Positions 9,468 through 16,812 of a DNA stretch of 39,190 bases are shown here, in pieces. Origin of the DNA: Candidatus Segatella mututuai (GTDB lineage Bacteria; Bacteroidota; Bacteroidia; Bacteroidales; Bacteroidaceae); the NCBI GenBank assembly GCA_002439605.1, contig DJOI01000022.1, forward strand, positions 34,483-73,672. The letters run 5' to 3'. Positions within the stretch are counted from its first letter, which is position 1. Each line of letters begins with the position of its first letter. The notes under the pieces are model-generated. The model was not told the DNA's origin. It worked only from the letters and a program-made list of their open reading frames with translations, and did not search any database. Position numbers and translations under genes: made by a program.

Positions 9468-11021
9468 TTATGCCTCCTGGGCAAAGATGTCTCCCTTGAA
9501 CTCTTCCCACGAAGTCGTGGACTTGATGTACTTCCACATCTGGCCGAGCTTGGCATTCTTGGAGATGCCCGGGCAGTCACAAAGCAGGTAATATACCTGT
9601 CCGTCGATGAGGTCATCATCTGCAGGAGCCTCCTCGCTGTCCCACATGGTGAAGCCTGTGGCACCCAAGGTGGTAGGCTCGCCCTCACCGTCAATCCAGA
9701 TATGGCAAGTACCCTTCAGTCCGAGACCGTCCCAAACGAGAACGCCACTTCTCTTGGCCTCCTCGCCCTCAACATCATCGTCGAAGCTGTGCTCGTTCTT
9801 ATATACGTAGTGTACCAAGCGATCCTCGCCGATGAGCGCACCACTGTTCGAATACTTCAAGTAGTCAAGTGTAGGCTCACGCTTGATGTCGATGTCACCG
9901 AATACGGTATGGATGCGAGTCACCTCCCAGCCCAATACGTTGGTGGTCACGGTGATGGTCACCTCTGGATGCTTCGAGAAGTCGATGCACTGGATGTTCT
10001 CAAGCAAGTTCTTTCCTGCCAACAGCAAGGCGGTCTTAGGAACGTCCTCGCCTGTGTAGAACATCTTGGCCAAGGCGATGAACTGCTCGTACGTCCACTT
10101 GCCAGTCTTCTGCAAGATGCGCTTGAACTGCCAGCGAACACCCTCGGTGTAATAAATAAACTGCGGACCAATCTTGGTCTTCACCATAATCTTGCCCTTT
10201 CTGCCCGACCACAAGGTACGGTTACCCTTCACCTTGAAGTTGGTGATCGCCTGTTCTGCGATGAGTGCCTGGCTGAAAGGAATCTGCTTCTTCTGAGCGT
10301 CGAAGTAGTCAGACACTATCTGGTTCATGCCTCGCTTCTGCAGATAAATCAAGGTAGGCTTTGGTACGATGGTGTCAGGGTCAACCTCCTTCTGGGTCTC
10401 GTAAAGGGCATTCGACAAGATGATGCAAGTTGTGCCAGCTGGAATCTCAGGCACGGTGCAATACTGGTCTGTCGGGTTGGTCTTCGGACCGTTCACTGCC
10501 ATCACGATAGGGTTCTGTGATGCCGTGTCCTGTCCTACCACGGCAAGCATCAAGTCCTTGCCAGGAGTCTTGGTCTGGCCATTCTCTGTATAGCCATCCA
10601 CACCCTTCACCAGAAGTGTTCCATACTCAGCGGGAATGTTCTGGTCTTCCGGGTCGAGAGGAAGAATGCCCGTCCTGGTTGATGTGGCGGTCAGCTTGGC
10701 TGATGTCACCACCTCGCTGCGAGGCTCGTCTATCATATAATGCTCCACCTCTGGAGAATCCACGTTCACGGTCTTCGCCTTCAACATCAACTGCATCAGA
10801 GGAGTATCGTCCTTATGGAACTCGAAGAGGTCTTGGTCAATCGCCGTAGCGATAAAATTACCTGCTCCTACACCACCAGTGGCACTCGCCGCACCGCTCA
10901 CGGTCGTGCTCTCGCCAGGCAACTGGGTCTGCGCACCAGCCGTACCAGGGGTAGTCTGCTTGTTACCTGTCACTGTCTGTACGCCTTGTCCAGCTACAGG
11001 TGTCTCTACTGTTTCTGCCAT
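9468..11021 (-). CDS. Major capsid protein
   Basis: A 517-aa protein with the expected neighbours, a scaffold-like gene upstream and tail genes downstream. The N-terminus is a disordered G/T/A/Q-rich arm of about 50 residues. Then comes the segment DLFEFHKDDTPLMQLMLKAK followed by VNVDSPEVEHYMIDE. This resembles the start of HK97-fold major head proteins of the DUF5309/SU10-like type, in which a flexible arm precedes a PLM...VDSPEVEW-like stretch. The middle has mixed alpha/beta sequence with KGNRTLWSGRKGKIMV and GPQFIYYTEGVRWQFKRIL. The C-terminal ~100 residues (HIWIDGEGEPTTLGATGFTM onward) look like an added beta domain. The family name is from memory of the motif pattern and is less sure than the role. 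ATG start confirmed at 11021. Confidence 0.85.
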   Translation of the reverse strand: MAETVETPVAGQGVQTVTGNKQTTPGTAGAQTQLPGESTTVSGAASATGGVGAGNFIATAIDQDLFEFHKDDTPLMQLMLKAKTVNVDSPEVEHYMIDEPRSEVVTSAKLTATSTRTGILPLDPEDQNIPAEYGTLLVKGVDGYTENGQTKTPGKDLMLAVVGQDTASQNPIVMAVNGPKTNPTDQYCTVPEIPAGTTCIILSNALYETQKEVDPDTIVPKPTLIYLQKRGMNQIVSDYFDAQKKQIPFSQALIAEQAITNFKVKGNRTLWSGRKGKIMVKTKIGPQFIYYTEGVRWQFKRILQKTGKWTYEQFIALAKMFYTGEDVPKTALLLAGKNLLENIQCIDFSKHPEVTITVTTNVLGWEVTRIHTVFGDIDIKREPTLDYLKYSNSGALIGEDRLVHYVYKNEHSFDDDVEGEEAKRSGVLVWDGLGLKGTCHIWIDGEGEPTTLGATGFTMWDSEEAPADDDLIDGQVYYLLCDCPGISKNAKLGQMWKYIKSTTSWEEFKGDIFAQEA

Positions 11022-11052
11022 TTTCTTTAAAATTTTAAATGTGAATATTAAG

Positions 11053-11178
11053 TTACTTCTTTTCTATACACGCAGTGGCAAAGCCCTCCATGGCCATGAT
11101 GCTCACAGTCGTGGCCTGCTTGTGTATCCAGCAGCCCCTGCGAGGCTTCGCCTTAGTCGCCTGCTCCACCATTTCCAT
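11053..11178 (-). CDS. Small 41-aa protein between scaffold and capsid genes
   Basis: The ATG lies 4 bases after the TAA of the scaffold-like gene, and the ORF ends 31 bases before the capsid ATG, so it fills the gap between two co-transcribed genes. The protein is basic at the start (MEMVEQATKAKPRRGCWIHK) and ends in a hydrophobic/helical stretch (IMAMEGFATACIEKK). It contains two cysteines and no signal peptide. The open frame extends further upstream, overlapping the scaffold gene, but that extension is R/T/S-rich shadow sequence. The tight coupling supports translation. Function unknown. Confidence 0.55.
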   Translation of the reverse strand: MEMVEQATKAKPRRGCWIHKQATTVSIMAMEGFATACIEKK

Positions 11179-11182
11179 AGGC

Positions 11183-11920
11183 TTACATGGCACCCTTGGC
11201 CAAGTCGAAAATACTGTTAGGCTTCTTCGGCTGCGTGCCCTTGTTGTTCTTGCCACCCAGCTGAGGCAGGCCGTCACCACGCTTGCCCTGTCTCAGCTGC
11301 TCCTGGATCTTGGCGTTTCTGCCACGCACCTCGCCCTCCTGGGCAGCGTCGTTCACGTCCTCGTCATGGTTGATGGCATTCAGCGCCATGTGGATGCTTT
11401 CCGCACTAAACTTGCCCAATATGCCATCCTTCATGATGGTGATGAGAAACTCCATGGCAGCGTCAACCTCATCGTCGGTCATTCCCTCCTCCTGCTGCAG
11501 CTTCTCCACAGTCTTGCGGGTCTCCTCGATGTTCTTGTCATACTGAGCCTGGTATTCCTTCTCCTTGGCCACACGCTCGGCGTAAGCCTTGCTGGCAGCA
11601 GCCACCTCCTCACGCTTCGCAGGGTCTTTCATGTCCTCCACGAAGTCCTCGCCATACATGTCAACCAAGGCGATGGCTGGGTCTTTCCCCTCACGCCAAT
11701 CCGTCAAGAACTTGGCGCTCCTTGGGTCGCTCGTAAAGAGCTTGCTCATCGCCTCCTCACGACCCTTGTACTCGCCCAAACGCTTGTCGTAATCGTCGTA
11801 ATCATCGTAAATTTGACTGTAAAGCGACTCATCGTCATCGAATTGCTTGTCGGGATATTTCTCCCTCATGCGCTCCGAGATCAAATCACGCTTGCTTTTA
11901 ACTTCTTTATTATCAGCCAT
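11183..11920 (-). CDS. Putative scaffold protein
   Basis: A 245-aa, highly charged, mostly helical protein and the first gene of the head operon, upstream of the capsid gene. The start MADNKEVKSKRDLISERMRE is preceded by a promoter and an AT-rich leader. Acidic, tyrosine-rich residues 27-50 (DDDESLYSQIYDDYDDYDKR) are followed by long helices (REEVAAASKAYAERVAKEKE, NIEETRKTVEKLQQEEGM). The C-terminus is basic and disordered (QEQLRQGKRGDGLPQLGG, NNKGTQPKKPNSIFDLAKG). The helical body with a basic C-terminal tail next to the coat gene is the standard scaffold design, where the tail contacts coat protein. No protease motif seen. Role inferred from position and composition. Confidence 0.75.
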   Translation of the reverse strand: MADNKEVKSKRDLISERMREKYPDKQFDDDESLYSQIYDDYDDYDKRLGEYKGREEAMSKLFTSDPRSAKFLTDWREGKDPAIALVDMYGEDFVEDMKDPAKREEVAAASKAYAERVAKEKEYQAQYDKNIEETRKTVEKLQQEEGMTDDEVDAAMEFLITIMKDGILGKFSAESIHMALNAINHDEDVNDAAQEGEVRGRNAKIQEQLRQGKRGDGLPQLGGKNNKGTQPKKPNSIFDLAKGAM

Positions 11921-11957
11921 AAATTATAATGTTAAGTGTAATTGATAAAACTTTCCG

Positions 11958-11987
11958 CAAATATAGGCACATTCTTGCACAAAGAAA
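11958..11987 (-). promoter_or_regulatory. Promoter for the head operon (scaffold to tail fibre)
   Basis: On the minus strand the -7 box TATATTTG (11965 to 11958) fits the Bacteroidetes consensus TAnnTTTG. A near-consensus -33 box TTTC lies 18 bases upstream (11987 to 11984). The -7 box continues as TATATTTGCGG, resembling the minus-strand boxes near 16780 (TATATTTGCCG) and 38558 (TATTTTTGCGG), so the three may be served by the same polymerase form. It lies 38 bases upstream of the scaffold ATG. Confidence 0.55.
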
Positions 11988-11988
11988 G

Positions 11989-12021
11989 TTTATCTTTTTA
12001 CAAACGTAATCATTAATTTTG
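11989..12021 (+). promoter_or_regulatory. Promoter for the 147-aa protein and large terminase
   Basis: On the plus strand TAATTTTG (12014-12021) fits TAnnTTTG, with TTTA (11989-11992) 21 bases upstream in the -33 position. It is divergent from, and interleaved with, the head-operon promoter. The leader to the ATG at 12099 is about 70 bases and holds no clear Shine-Dalgarno site. Confidence 0.45.
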
Positions 12022-12098
12022 ATGCGGCTAACATAAGCCTTGGCAATGCAATTTTAACCTTTTAAATTTTCGAGCAAGTGAAACATATCGGTGCAAAC

Positions 12099-12542
12099 AT
12101 GGAATTCTCCGAGGAGAGACTGGAAAACCTAATGAGAGTATATGACGATTATATCGTGAGGTGCGATTACATAAGGATGCCTGAGGTGTACGCATATATT
12201 GCGAATGCCCCGGCAGACCGTTTCTATGTGTCAGACGCAAGAGCTGCGGTAGTCGTGTCCGACATGATGCAGGGCAAGCCGCTCACCTCCATGCGTCCCC
12301 TCAAGCGTGAGATGTTCGAGGAGATTGGCAGGCGTGTCATGGAGTTGAGGAAGCTGCATCCGTCATGGACCATGCGCAAGCTATGCACCCTGGTGGTCGA
12401 GCAACCAGCCCCCAAGTTCTACATCACCCCTGGCAGCGCAAAAATTATGGTCTGCAAGGCTCGGAAGATATGGATAAGCAAGAAATTGAAAAGGCTCGCA
12501 CACTTCCCCATTTTACAACTACAACAGACTGAGAATTTATAA
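12099..12542 (+). CDS. Uncharacterised 147-aa protein with internal repeat; possible small terminase
   Basis: I place the start at the ATG at 12099 (MEFSEERLENLM) rather than the in-frame GTG at 12078. The protein is basic and helical and contains two related units: APADRFYVSDARAAVVVSDM (about residues 41-60) and QPAPKFYITPGSAKIMVCKA (about 105-124). They share PA..FY(V/I)...A..(V)V. The repeat suggests duplication of a small helical module. It lies 12 bases upstream of the large-terminase ATG and is surely co-transcribed with it, which is the usual place of the small terminase subunit. No helix-turn-helix can be called with confidence, so that role is only a guess from position. Confidence 0.72.
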   Translation: MEFSEERLENLMRVYDDYIVRCDYIRMPEVYAYIANAPADRFYVSDARAAVVVSDMMQGKPLTSMRPLKREMFEEIGRRVMELRKLHPSWTMRKLCTLVVEQPAPKFYITPGSAKIMVCKARKIWISKKLKRLAHFPILQLQQTENL

Positions 12543-12554
12543 ATTAGTGGAAGT

Positions 12555-14666
12555 ATGAATGCAATTAAAGCAGAAGAAATAGTAAACGGCCTGCTAAAGG
12601 AAAACGATCGACGAAACGCCATCGTCTATGCCAAGTTCGACCCAGTCACAGGCGAAGGATCAATAGGAAGGCGCATCAAGATACACATCGCCGACCACCC
12701 ATTGCCCGACCAATGGATACCGGTGAGGATGATGAAGATACCATTGGTACGTCAATTGGTAGAAGCAGGTTCCATAGAAAAGTTCCTCCTCGACTACATG
12801 CAGGTCGAGGAGGTCACCGAAGAAGATTTCCTGAAGGTTGTCGAGCAATTCACAAGATTGCGAATGCGTTACGACTTCGCCTTCTGGGCTGCCTGCTTCG
12901 TGTACATCAAGCGAAAGGGAGGAGGCAGCGACGTGCTCTTCCGGCTCACTCGCCCACAGCGACGCTTCGTCAAGAAGCTGGAGAAACTACGCAGCCGCGG
13001 CAAACCTATCCGCATCATCCTTCTGAAGGCTCGACAGTGGGGAGGCTCCACCACCTCACAACTCTATATGGCATGGCTACAGCTCGTCCACCGTGTAGGC
13101 CTCAACTCCCTCATCATAGCCCACCAGGGAACGGGTTCGGATGAAATCAAGGACATGTTCGACAAGATGATTGCTGAATATCCTACAGAGTTGCTCTATA
13201 AGATAGGAGAGGAATACAACGAGAACGAGCCTAAGCTGGTAGGTGTTGGTAAGTCCGGTGCCATCCACCGTGTGCCGCAGCGCAACTGCAAGATTAAGAT
13301 AGGTACAGCCGAGCGGCCAGACTCCTGCCGTGGTGGTGACTACAACCTCGTCCACCTCTCCGAGGTCGGCATTTGGAAAGCCACAGAGGGCAAGAAGCCA
13401 GAGGACATCGTGCGATCCGCCACGTCAGGTATTCTCCTCAAGCCATACACAATGATTGTGTACGAGTCGACGGCGAATGGCACAGGCAACTTCTTCCATC
13501 GTGAGTATGAGGCAGCCAAGAACAAGAAGTCGCAATTCATCAACATGTTCGTCTCGTGGTTCGACATCGAGCAATACACACTCGCCTTCGAGAGCGAGGA
13601 GAAGAAAAAGAAGTTTGCCGCATGGCTTTGGAAAAACCGAAACAACGACAACATACCTTCCGACCGAGAGGAACCAGGCAAGTACCTATGGTGGCTTTGG
13701 AACAAGGGAGCAACCCTCGAAGCCATCAACTGGTACATAGAGGAACGAAAGAAGTACAACGACCATGGACAGATGGCGGCAGAGTTCCCGTCCGACGACA
13801 TCGAGGCTTTCGTCCATTCGGGGCAGCGTGTCTTCGACAAGTACAAAGTAGAGATGTTGGAAAAGACCATACGTCCACCACGCTACGTAGGAGATGTGTA
13901 TGGAAAGGGCGACGAAGGCAAGGATGCCCTCAACGACTTGAAGTTCACACAGGATGCACAAGGACAACTTTGGGTATGGAACCTACCAGAGATATGGAAA
14001 GACGAAAAGGTTACCAACCGATACCTCACCGTTGTCGATGTGGGAGGACGCTCCAACAAGGCGGACTGGTCCGTCATCGTCGTGTTCGACCGCTATTGGA
14101 TGATAGAGGGCGACAAGCCATGTGTCGTGGCGCAATGGTACGGCCACATCGACATCGACCTCTTGACGTGGAAGGCGGCGCAGATAGCCAAGTTCTACGA
14201 CAACTCCCTCCTCGTCATAGAGTCCAACACCCTGGAGACCCACGACAAGGAGCGAGACGTTGACGGCGACCAGTCCGAATACATCCTCAACCAGATACGC
14301 AGTGTGTATCGCCGTCTCTACGCACGCAAGCAGAGTGCCGAGGACATCAAGAAGAAAGCACCGAAGAAGTACGGATTCCATACCAACGTCTCCACCAAGC
14401 CGATGATCATCTCCACGCTCGTCAAGGTTATCCGAGAGAACATGTACACTGAGAGAGACCAACGCTGTCTCGACGAGTACATCAATTACGAGAAGAAGCC
14501 AAACGGCGCATACGGTGCCATCGTCGGTGCGCACGACGACTTGCTCATGACACGTGCCATAGGCCTGCACATCTGCTTCTTCGAGATGCCTACGCCCGAA
14601 ATCGTTCCGAGAGTCGATGTGTATGCCACCAAAAAGAAGAAGGTGATAACCGCAGCCACCATGTAA
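12555..14666 (+). CDS. terL: Terminase large subunit (DNA-packaging ATPase/nuclease)
   Basis: A 703-aa protein. The ATPase part has a Walker-A-like P-loop, KARQWGGST (about residues 158-166), lacking the usual lysine before S/T but matching the R-x-x-G-x-S/T type found in many phage terminases. The Walker B/catalytic region is YNLVHLSEVG (near 262-271). The RNase-H-like nuclease follows with a first acidic strand YLTVVDVGGRSNKADWSVI (about 490), LLVIESNTLETHDKERD (about 552) and the last motif GAHDDLLMTRAIG (about 657-669). All expected motifs are present, so it should be active. It powers DNA packaging at the portal. It is transcribed opposite to all other virion genes and ends convergent with the portal gene at a shared hairpin. 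Confidence 0.93.
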   Translation: MNAIKAEEIVNGLLKENDRRNAIVYAKFDPVTGEGSIGRRIKIHIADHPLPDQWIPVRMMKIPLVRQLVEAGSIEKFLLDYMQVEEVTEEDFLKVVEQFTRLRMRYDFAFWAACFVYIKRKGGGSDVLFRLTRPQRRFVKKLEKLRSRGKPIRIILLKARQWGGSTTSQLYMAWLQLVHRVGLNSLIIAHQGTGSDEIKDMFDKMIAEYPTELLYKIGEEYNENEPKLVGVGKSGAIHRVPQRNCKIKIGTAERPDSCRGGDYNLVHLSEVGIWKATEGKKPEDIVRSATSGILLKPYTMIVYESTANGTGNFFHREYEAAKNKKSQFINMFVSWFDIEQYTLAFESEEKKKKFAAWLWKNRNNDNIPSDREEPGKYLWWLWNKGATLEAINWYIEERKKYNDHGQMAAEFPSDDIEAFVHSGQRVFDKYKVEMLEKTIRPPRYVGDVYGKGDEGKDALNDLKFTQDAQGQLWVWNLPEIWKDEKVTNRYLTVVDVGGRSNKADWSVIVVFDRYWMIEGDKPCVVAQWYGHIDIDLLTWKAAQIAKFYDNSLLVIESNTLETHDKERDVDGDQSEYILNQIRSVYRRLYARKQSAEDIKKKAPKKYGFHTNVSTKPMIISTLVKVIRENMYTERDQRCLDEYINYEKKPNGAYGAIVGAHDDLLMTRAIGLHICFFEMPTPEIVPRVDVYATKKKKVITAATM

Positions 14667-14695
14667 ATGACAGTAGCCTCCTATGTAAACACAAG

Positions 14696-14731
14696 AAGGT
14701 CGAGTAGCATCCCCAAATACTACCCGACCTT
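14696..14731. terminator. Bidirectional terminator between terL and portal
   Basis: Arms AAGGTCGAGTAG (14696-14707) and CTACCCGACCTT (14720-14731) pair over 12 bases with one mismatch around a 12-base loop. They sit in the 79-base gap between convergent stop codons. On the plus strand a T-rich run (GACCTTTTCTTT) follows. On the minus strand the following sequence is only moderately T-rich. This is an intrinsic terminator best suited to terL, perhaps used from both sides. Confidence 0.7.
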
Positions 14732-14745
14732 GACCTTTTCTTTCG

Positions 14746-16746
14746 TTATGCGGCCTGCTGAGTAGGCTGCATGTATCTCTGCAGCATCTCCACAGCTCTT
14801 GGGTCTGTCCCCTGCTGCACCTGTTGCATAAGCTCTGGCGAGAAACCTTGCGGCTGCTCTCCACGCTCCATCGACTCCTTGTTGCTTCTGATGCTCTGCA
14901 AGAGATCGTCCGCAAATGGGAAGTCGCCATTCTCCAACAGTTGCTCCACGCTGATAGCCTGAGCCTGCCAAAGCTGCATCAATATGTCGTTGCACAACTG
15001 GCGATATACAGGTGTCGCCGTGCTCTCCGTGATGTTCAGGTCAAACTCCACGTCCCTAATCTTCTGAGGGTCACGCTGAATCTCGGCGGCATTCCTGCCA
15101 GCGATGTTCTCCAGCATCTTGTCGTCGTAATACTGCTGGATGTTCTTCACGTCCTTGATGGCACCATTCCTTACGAACTCACCAAACACCTCCAGTATGT
15201 CAAGCAGCGACGTGGTGGCGTTCTGAGTCTGCTGGCTGTACAGAGCCGCACTCGTGCCACTGTAGCCAGGCTTGCCCTGCAGCGCACCGTTCACGCCCGA
15301 TATGTCCTCAAAGAACTTCAGCTGCATGCTCAGCAAGTCGCTAATGCCGATGTTCACCGAACTTGCCACAATCTGCTGAGGCACGGCACCACTCTCGCTC
15401 GGCTCATATACAATCACGCCGTTCACCTCCGTCCAGTGCTCGGCAAAGTCCTCGATGCTCACACTCTCAGGCAAGCAGTCCTTTGGAACGAGAAGCACGC
15501 CCTTGGCCGTCGCCCTGATACACCAGTCGTAGAGAGTGATAAGACGGTTCACATAACGCTGCTGGTCTATCACGTCCGCCACGAAACTGTGTATCTCGCC
15601 GTCAATGAAAGGATAGGCAAGGAACACATAAGGATGGCTCTTGTGCTCGTAAGGTGTCTCGCCCTCGTCCAGAATATCGCCAAACGGACTCAAGTAATAG
15701 TAATACCAGTAATTATCTACAAACCAAGTTGTCTCGATGAAAGGTATCTCCTCCTCAGGTATTCCGTCCTCCAAACCTTGCTCACGGCGACGATTGTTCA
15801 CATCGAGCACCAACTCCTGCAGGTCTTCCTCGTTTATCTTGAACGTGCAACCATTCTGAGGGTCATAGCAACGATAGCGATTTCTCTGCTCCTTTCGCCA
15901 TATCTCAATCACTCGGCATCTGCCAGGGTCGTTCGTCACGAAGAAATTATAGTTCTTCTGCCTTGGATAGCCAAACTGCTGGGCGTATGTCGCCACATAT
16001 TGTCTTTCCGAGGCATGGCGATAAATCTCCTCGAAGCGATGATAGTCCGAAGGAGACTTCGCAAACTGCTCGCACAGGTCGCCAAACGAGATGTCGTGTA
16101 TCTCGCCAAGCATCGTGCAGTCCCATCCGCGGAAGTCCCTCATGTTCGAGTCTATGAAGAAGTTGTTCGGCTGCACATAGTCCGTCCAGCAGTCGAAGCG
16201 GTCGTTTCTCCAGGACGCATACTTGCGATGCACACAGAAGCCAGAGATAAGAAACTCCTCCATTGTACGTGCCAACAGACCGCTCATGCGGTTCAGCTGC
16301 ATGTTGTATTGCAGGATGGTGCTCATCGTCTCGCTCAGCTTCTGCTCGTCTCGGTCTCGTGCCGCACAAGTCGGCTCCTTCGACTGCGAGCGATACACAC
16401 CTATCACATTCCTCACGAGTCTTCGGATGAGGTTGTTCTTCAATGGCACGTTTCCTTGCTTCCTGATATACTCCTCCTCGGTCATTCGCTTCCCATCAAC
16501 CTCGATGATGTCATCCCATTGCTTGCCATAGCAATATCGCTTGTTGCGCTGGCGGTCTCGTCTGAAATCGTCCATATTGCTGTAATACAGGCTCGCCTCC
16601 ATCAGGATGTCAAACGCACGACGCTTCTCGCACGTCAGCTTCATCTTCCTCACGCTGTCTATCACGTCATCGCCCTCGATCGCCTTGAGCGGCACGATGC
16701 GGCTCATACGATATAGCCTTGCCTTTTTCTTTACTGCTACTGCCAT
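14746..16746 (-). CDS. Portal protein (P22-like)
   Basis: A 666-aa protein from the ATG at 16746 (MAVAVKKKARLYRMSRIVPL). The frame also runs up to a TTG at 16779, but those 11 codons lie in the loop and arm of a hairpin over a promoter, so the ATG is preferred. Features fit podoviral portals: RNKRYCYGKQWDD in the N-terminal helix region, NLIRRLVRNVIGVYRSQ, GFCVHRKYASWRND, a wing region rich in Y/W (NYWYYYYLSPFGD), the stem and tunnel helices around GISDLLSMQLKFFEDISGVNGALQGKPGYSG, and a Q/M-rich C-terminal barrel-like tail (MQQVQQGTDPRAVEMLQRYM). It forms the dodecameric ring for DNA entry and exit and is the dock for the terminase. It is the last gene of the giant-protein operon but has its own promoter. 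Confidence 0.88.
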   Translation of the reverse strand: MAVAVKKKARLYRMSRIVPLKAIEGDDVIDSVRKMKLTCEKRRAFDILMEASLYYSNMDDFRRDRQRNKRYCYGKQWDDIIEVDGKRMTEEEYIRKQGNVPLKNNLIRRLVRNVIGVYRSQSKEPTCAARDRDEQKLSETMSTILQYNMQLNRMSGLLARTMEEFLISGFCVHRKYASWRNDRFDCWTDYVQPNNFFIDSNMRDFRGWDCTMLGEIHDISFGDLCEQFAKSPSDYHRFEEIYRHASERQYVATYAQQFGYPRQKNYNFFVTNDPGRCRVIEIWRKEQRNRYRCYDPQNGCTFKINEEDLQELVLDVNNRRREQGLEDGIPEEEIPFIETTWFVDNYWYYYYLSPFGDILDEGETPYEHKSHPYVFLAYPFIDGEIHSFVADVIDQQRYVNRLITLYDWCIRATAKGVLLVPKDCLPESVSIEDFAEHWTEVNGVIVYEPSESGAVPQQIVASSVNIGISDLLSMQLKFFEDISGVNGALQGKPGYSGTSAALYSQQTQNATTSLLDILEVFGEFVRNGAIKDVKNIQQYYDDKMLENIAGRNAAEIQRDPQKIRDVEFDLNITESTATPVYRQLCNDILMQLWQAQAISVEQLLENGDFPFADDLLQSIRSNKESMERGEQPQGFSPELMQQVQQGTDPRAVEMLQRYMQPTQQAA

Positions 16747-16766
16747 ATATAATAATGTATTAAAGT

Positions 16767-16804
16767 TATATGGCGGCAAATATAAACATAAATGCCGCCA
16801 TATA
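16767..16804 (-). terminator. Hairpin between polyvalent gene and portal gene
   Basis: Perfect 12-base arms TATATGGCGGCA (16767-16778) and TGCCGCCATATA (16793-16804) flank a 14-base AT loop, 9 bases after the stop of the giant gene. Downstream on the minus strand the sequence is A/T-rich but has no T-tract. It may attenuate read-through from the giant gene so that the portal is driven mainly by the promoter embedded in the same hairpin. Confidence 0.55.
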
Positions 16805-16806
16805 AA
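16777..16806 (-). promoter_or_regulatory. Portal promoter inside the hairpin
   Basis: On the minus strand TATATTTG (16784 to 16777) fits TAnnTTTG and overlaps the hairpin loop. TTTA (16806 to 16803) lies 18 bases upstream, the same spacing as in the head-operon promoter. The ATG of the portal gene is 30 bases downstream of the -7 box. Confidence 0.45.
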
Positions 16807-16812
16807 GTTTAA

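Noticed and set aside
14824..16716. 630-codon plus-strand open frame opposite the portal gene
   Set aside because: Composition is L/H/V/R-rich without domain sense. It mirrors the portal gene, whose motifs are clear. Similar long antisense frames at 3056-4234, 5344-6648, 6655-8013 and 17446-19749 are rejected for the same reason.
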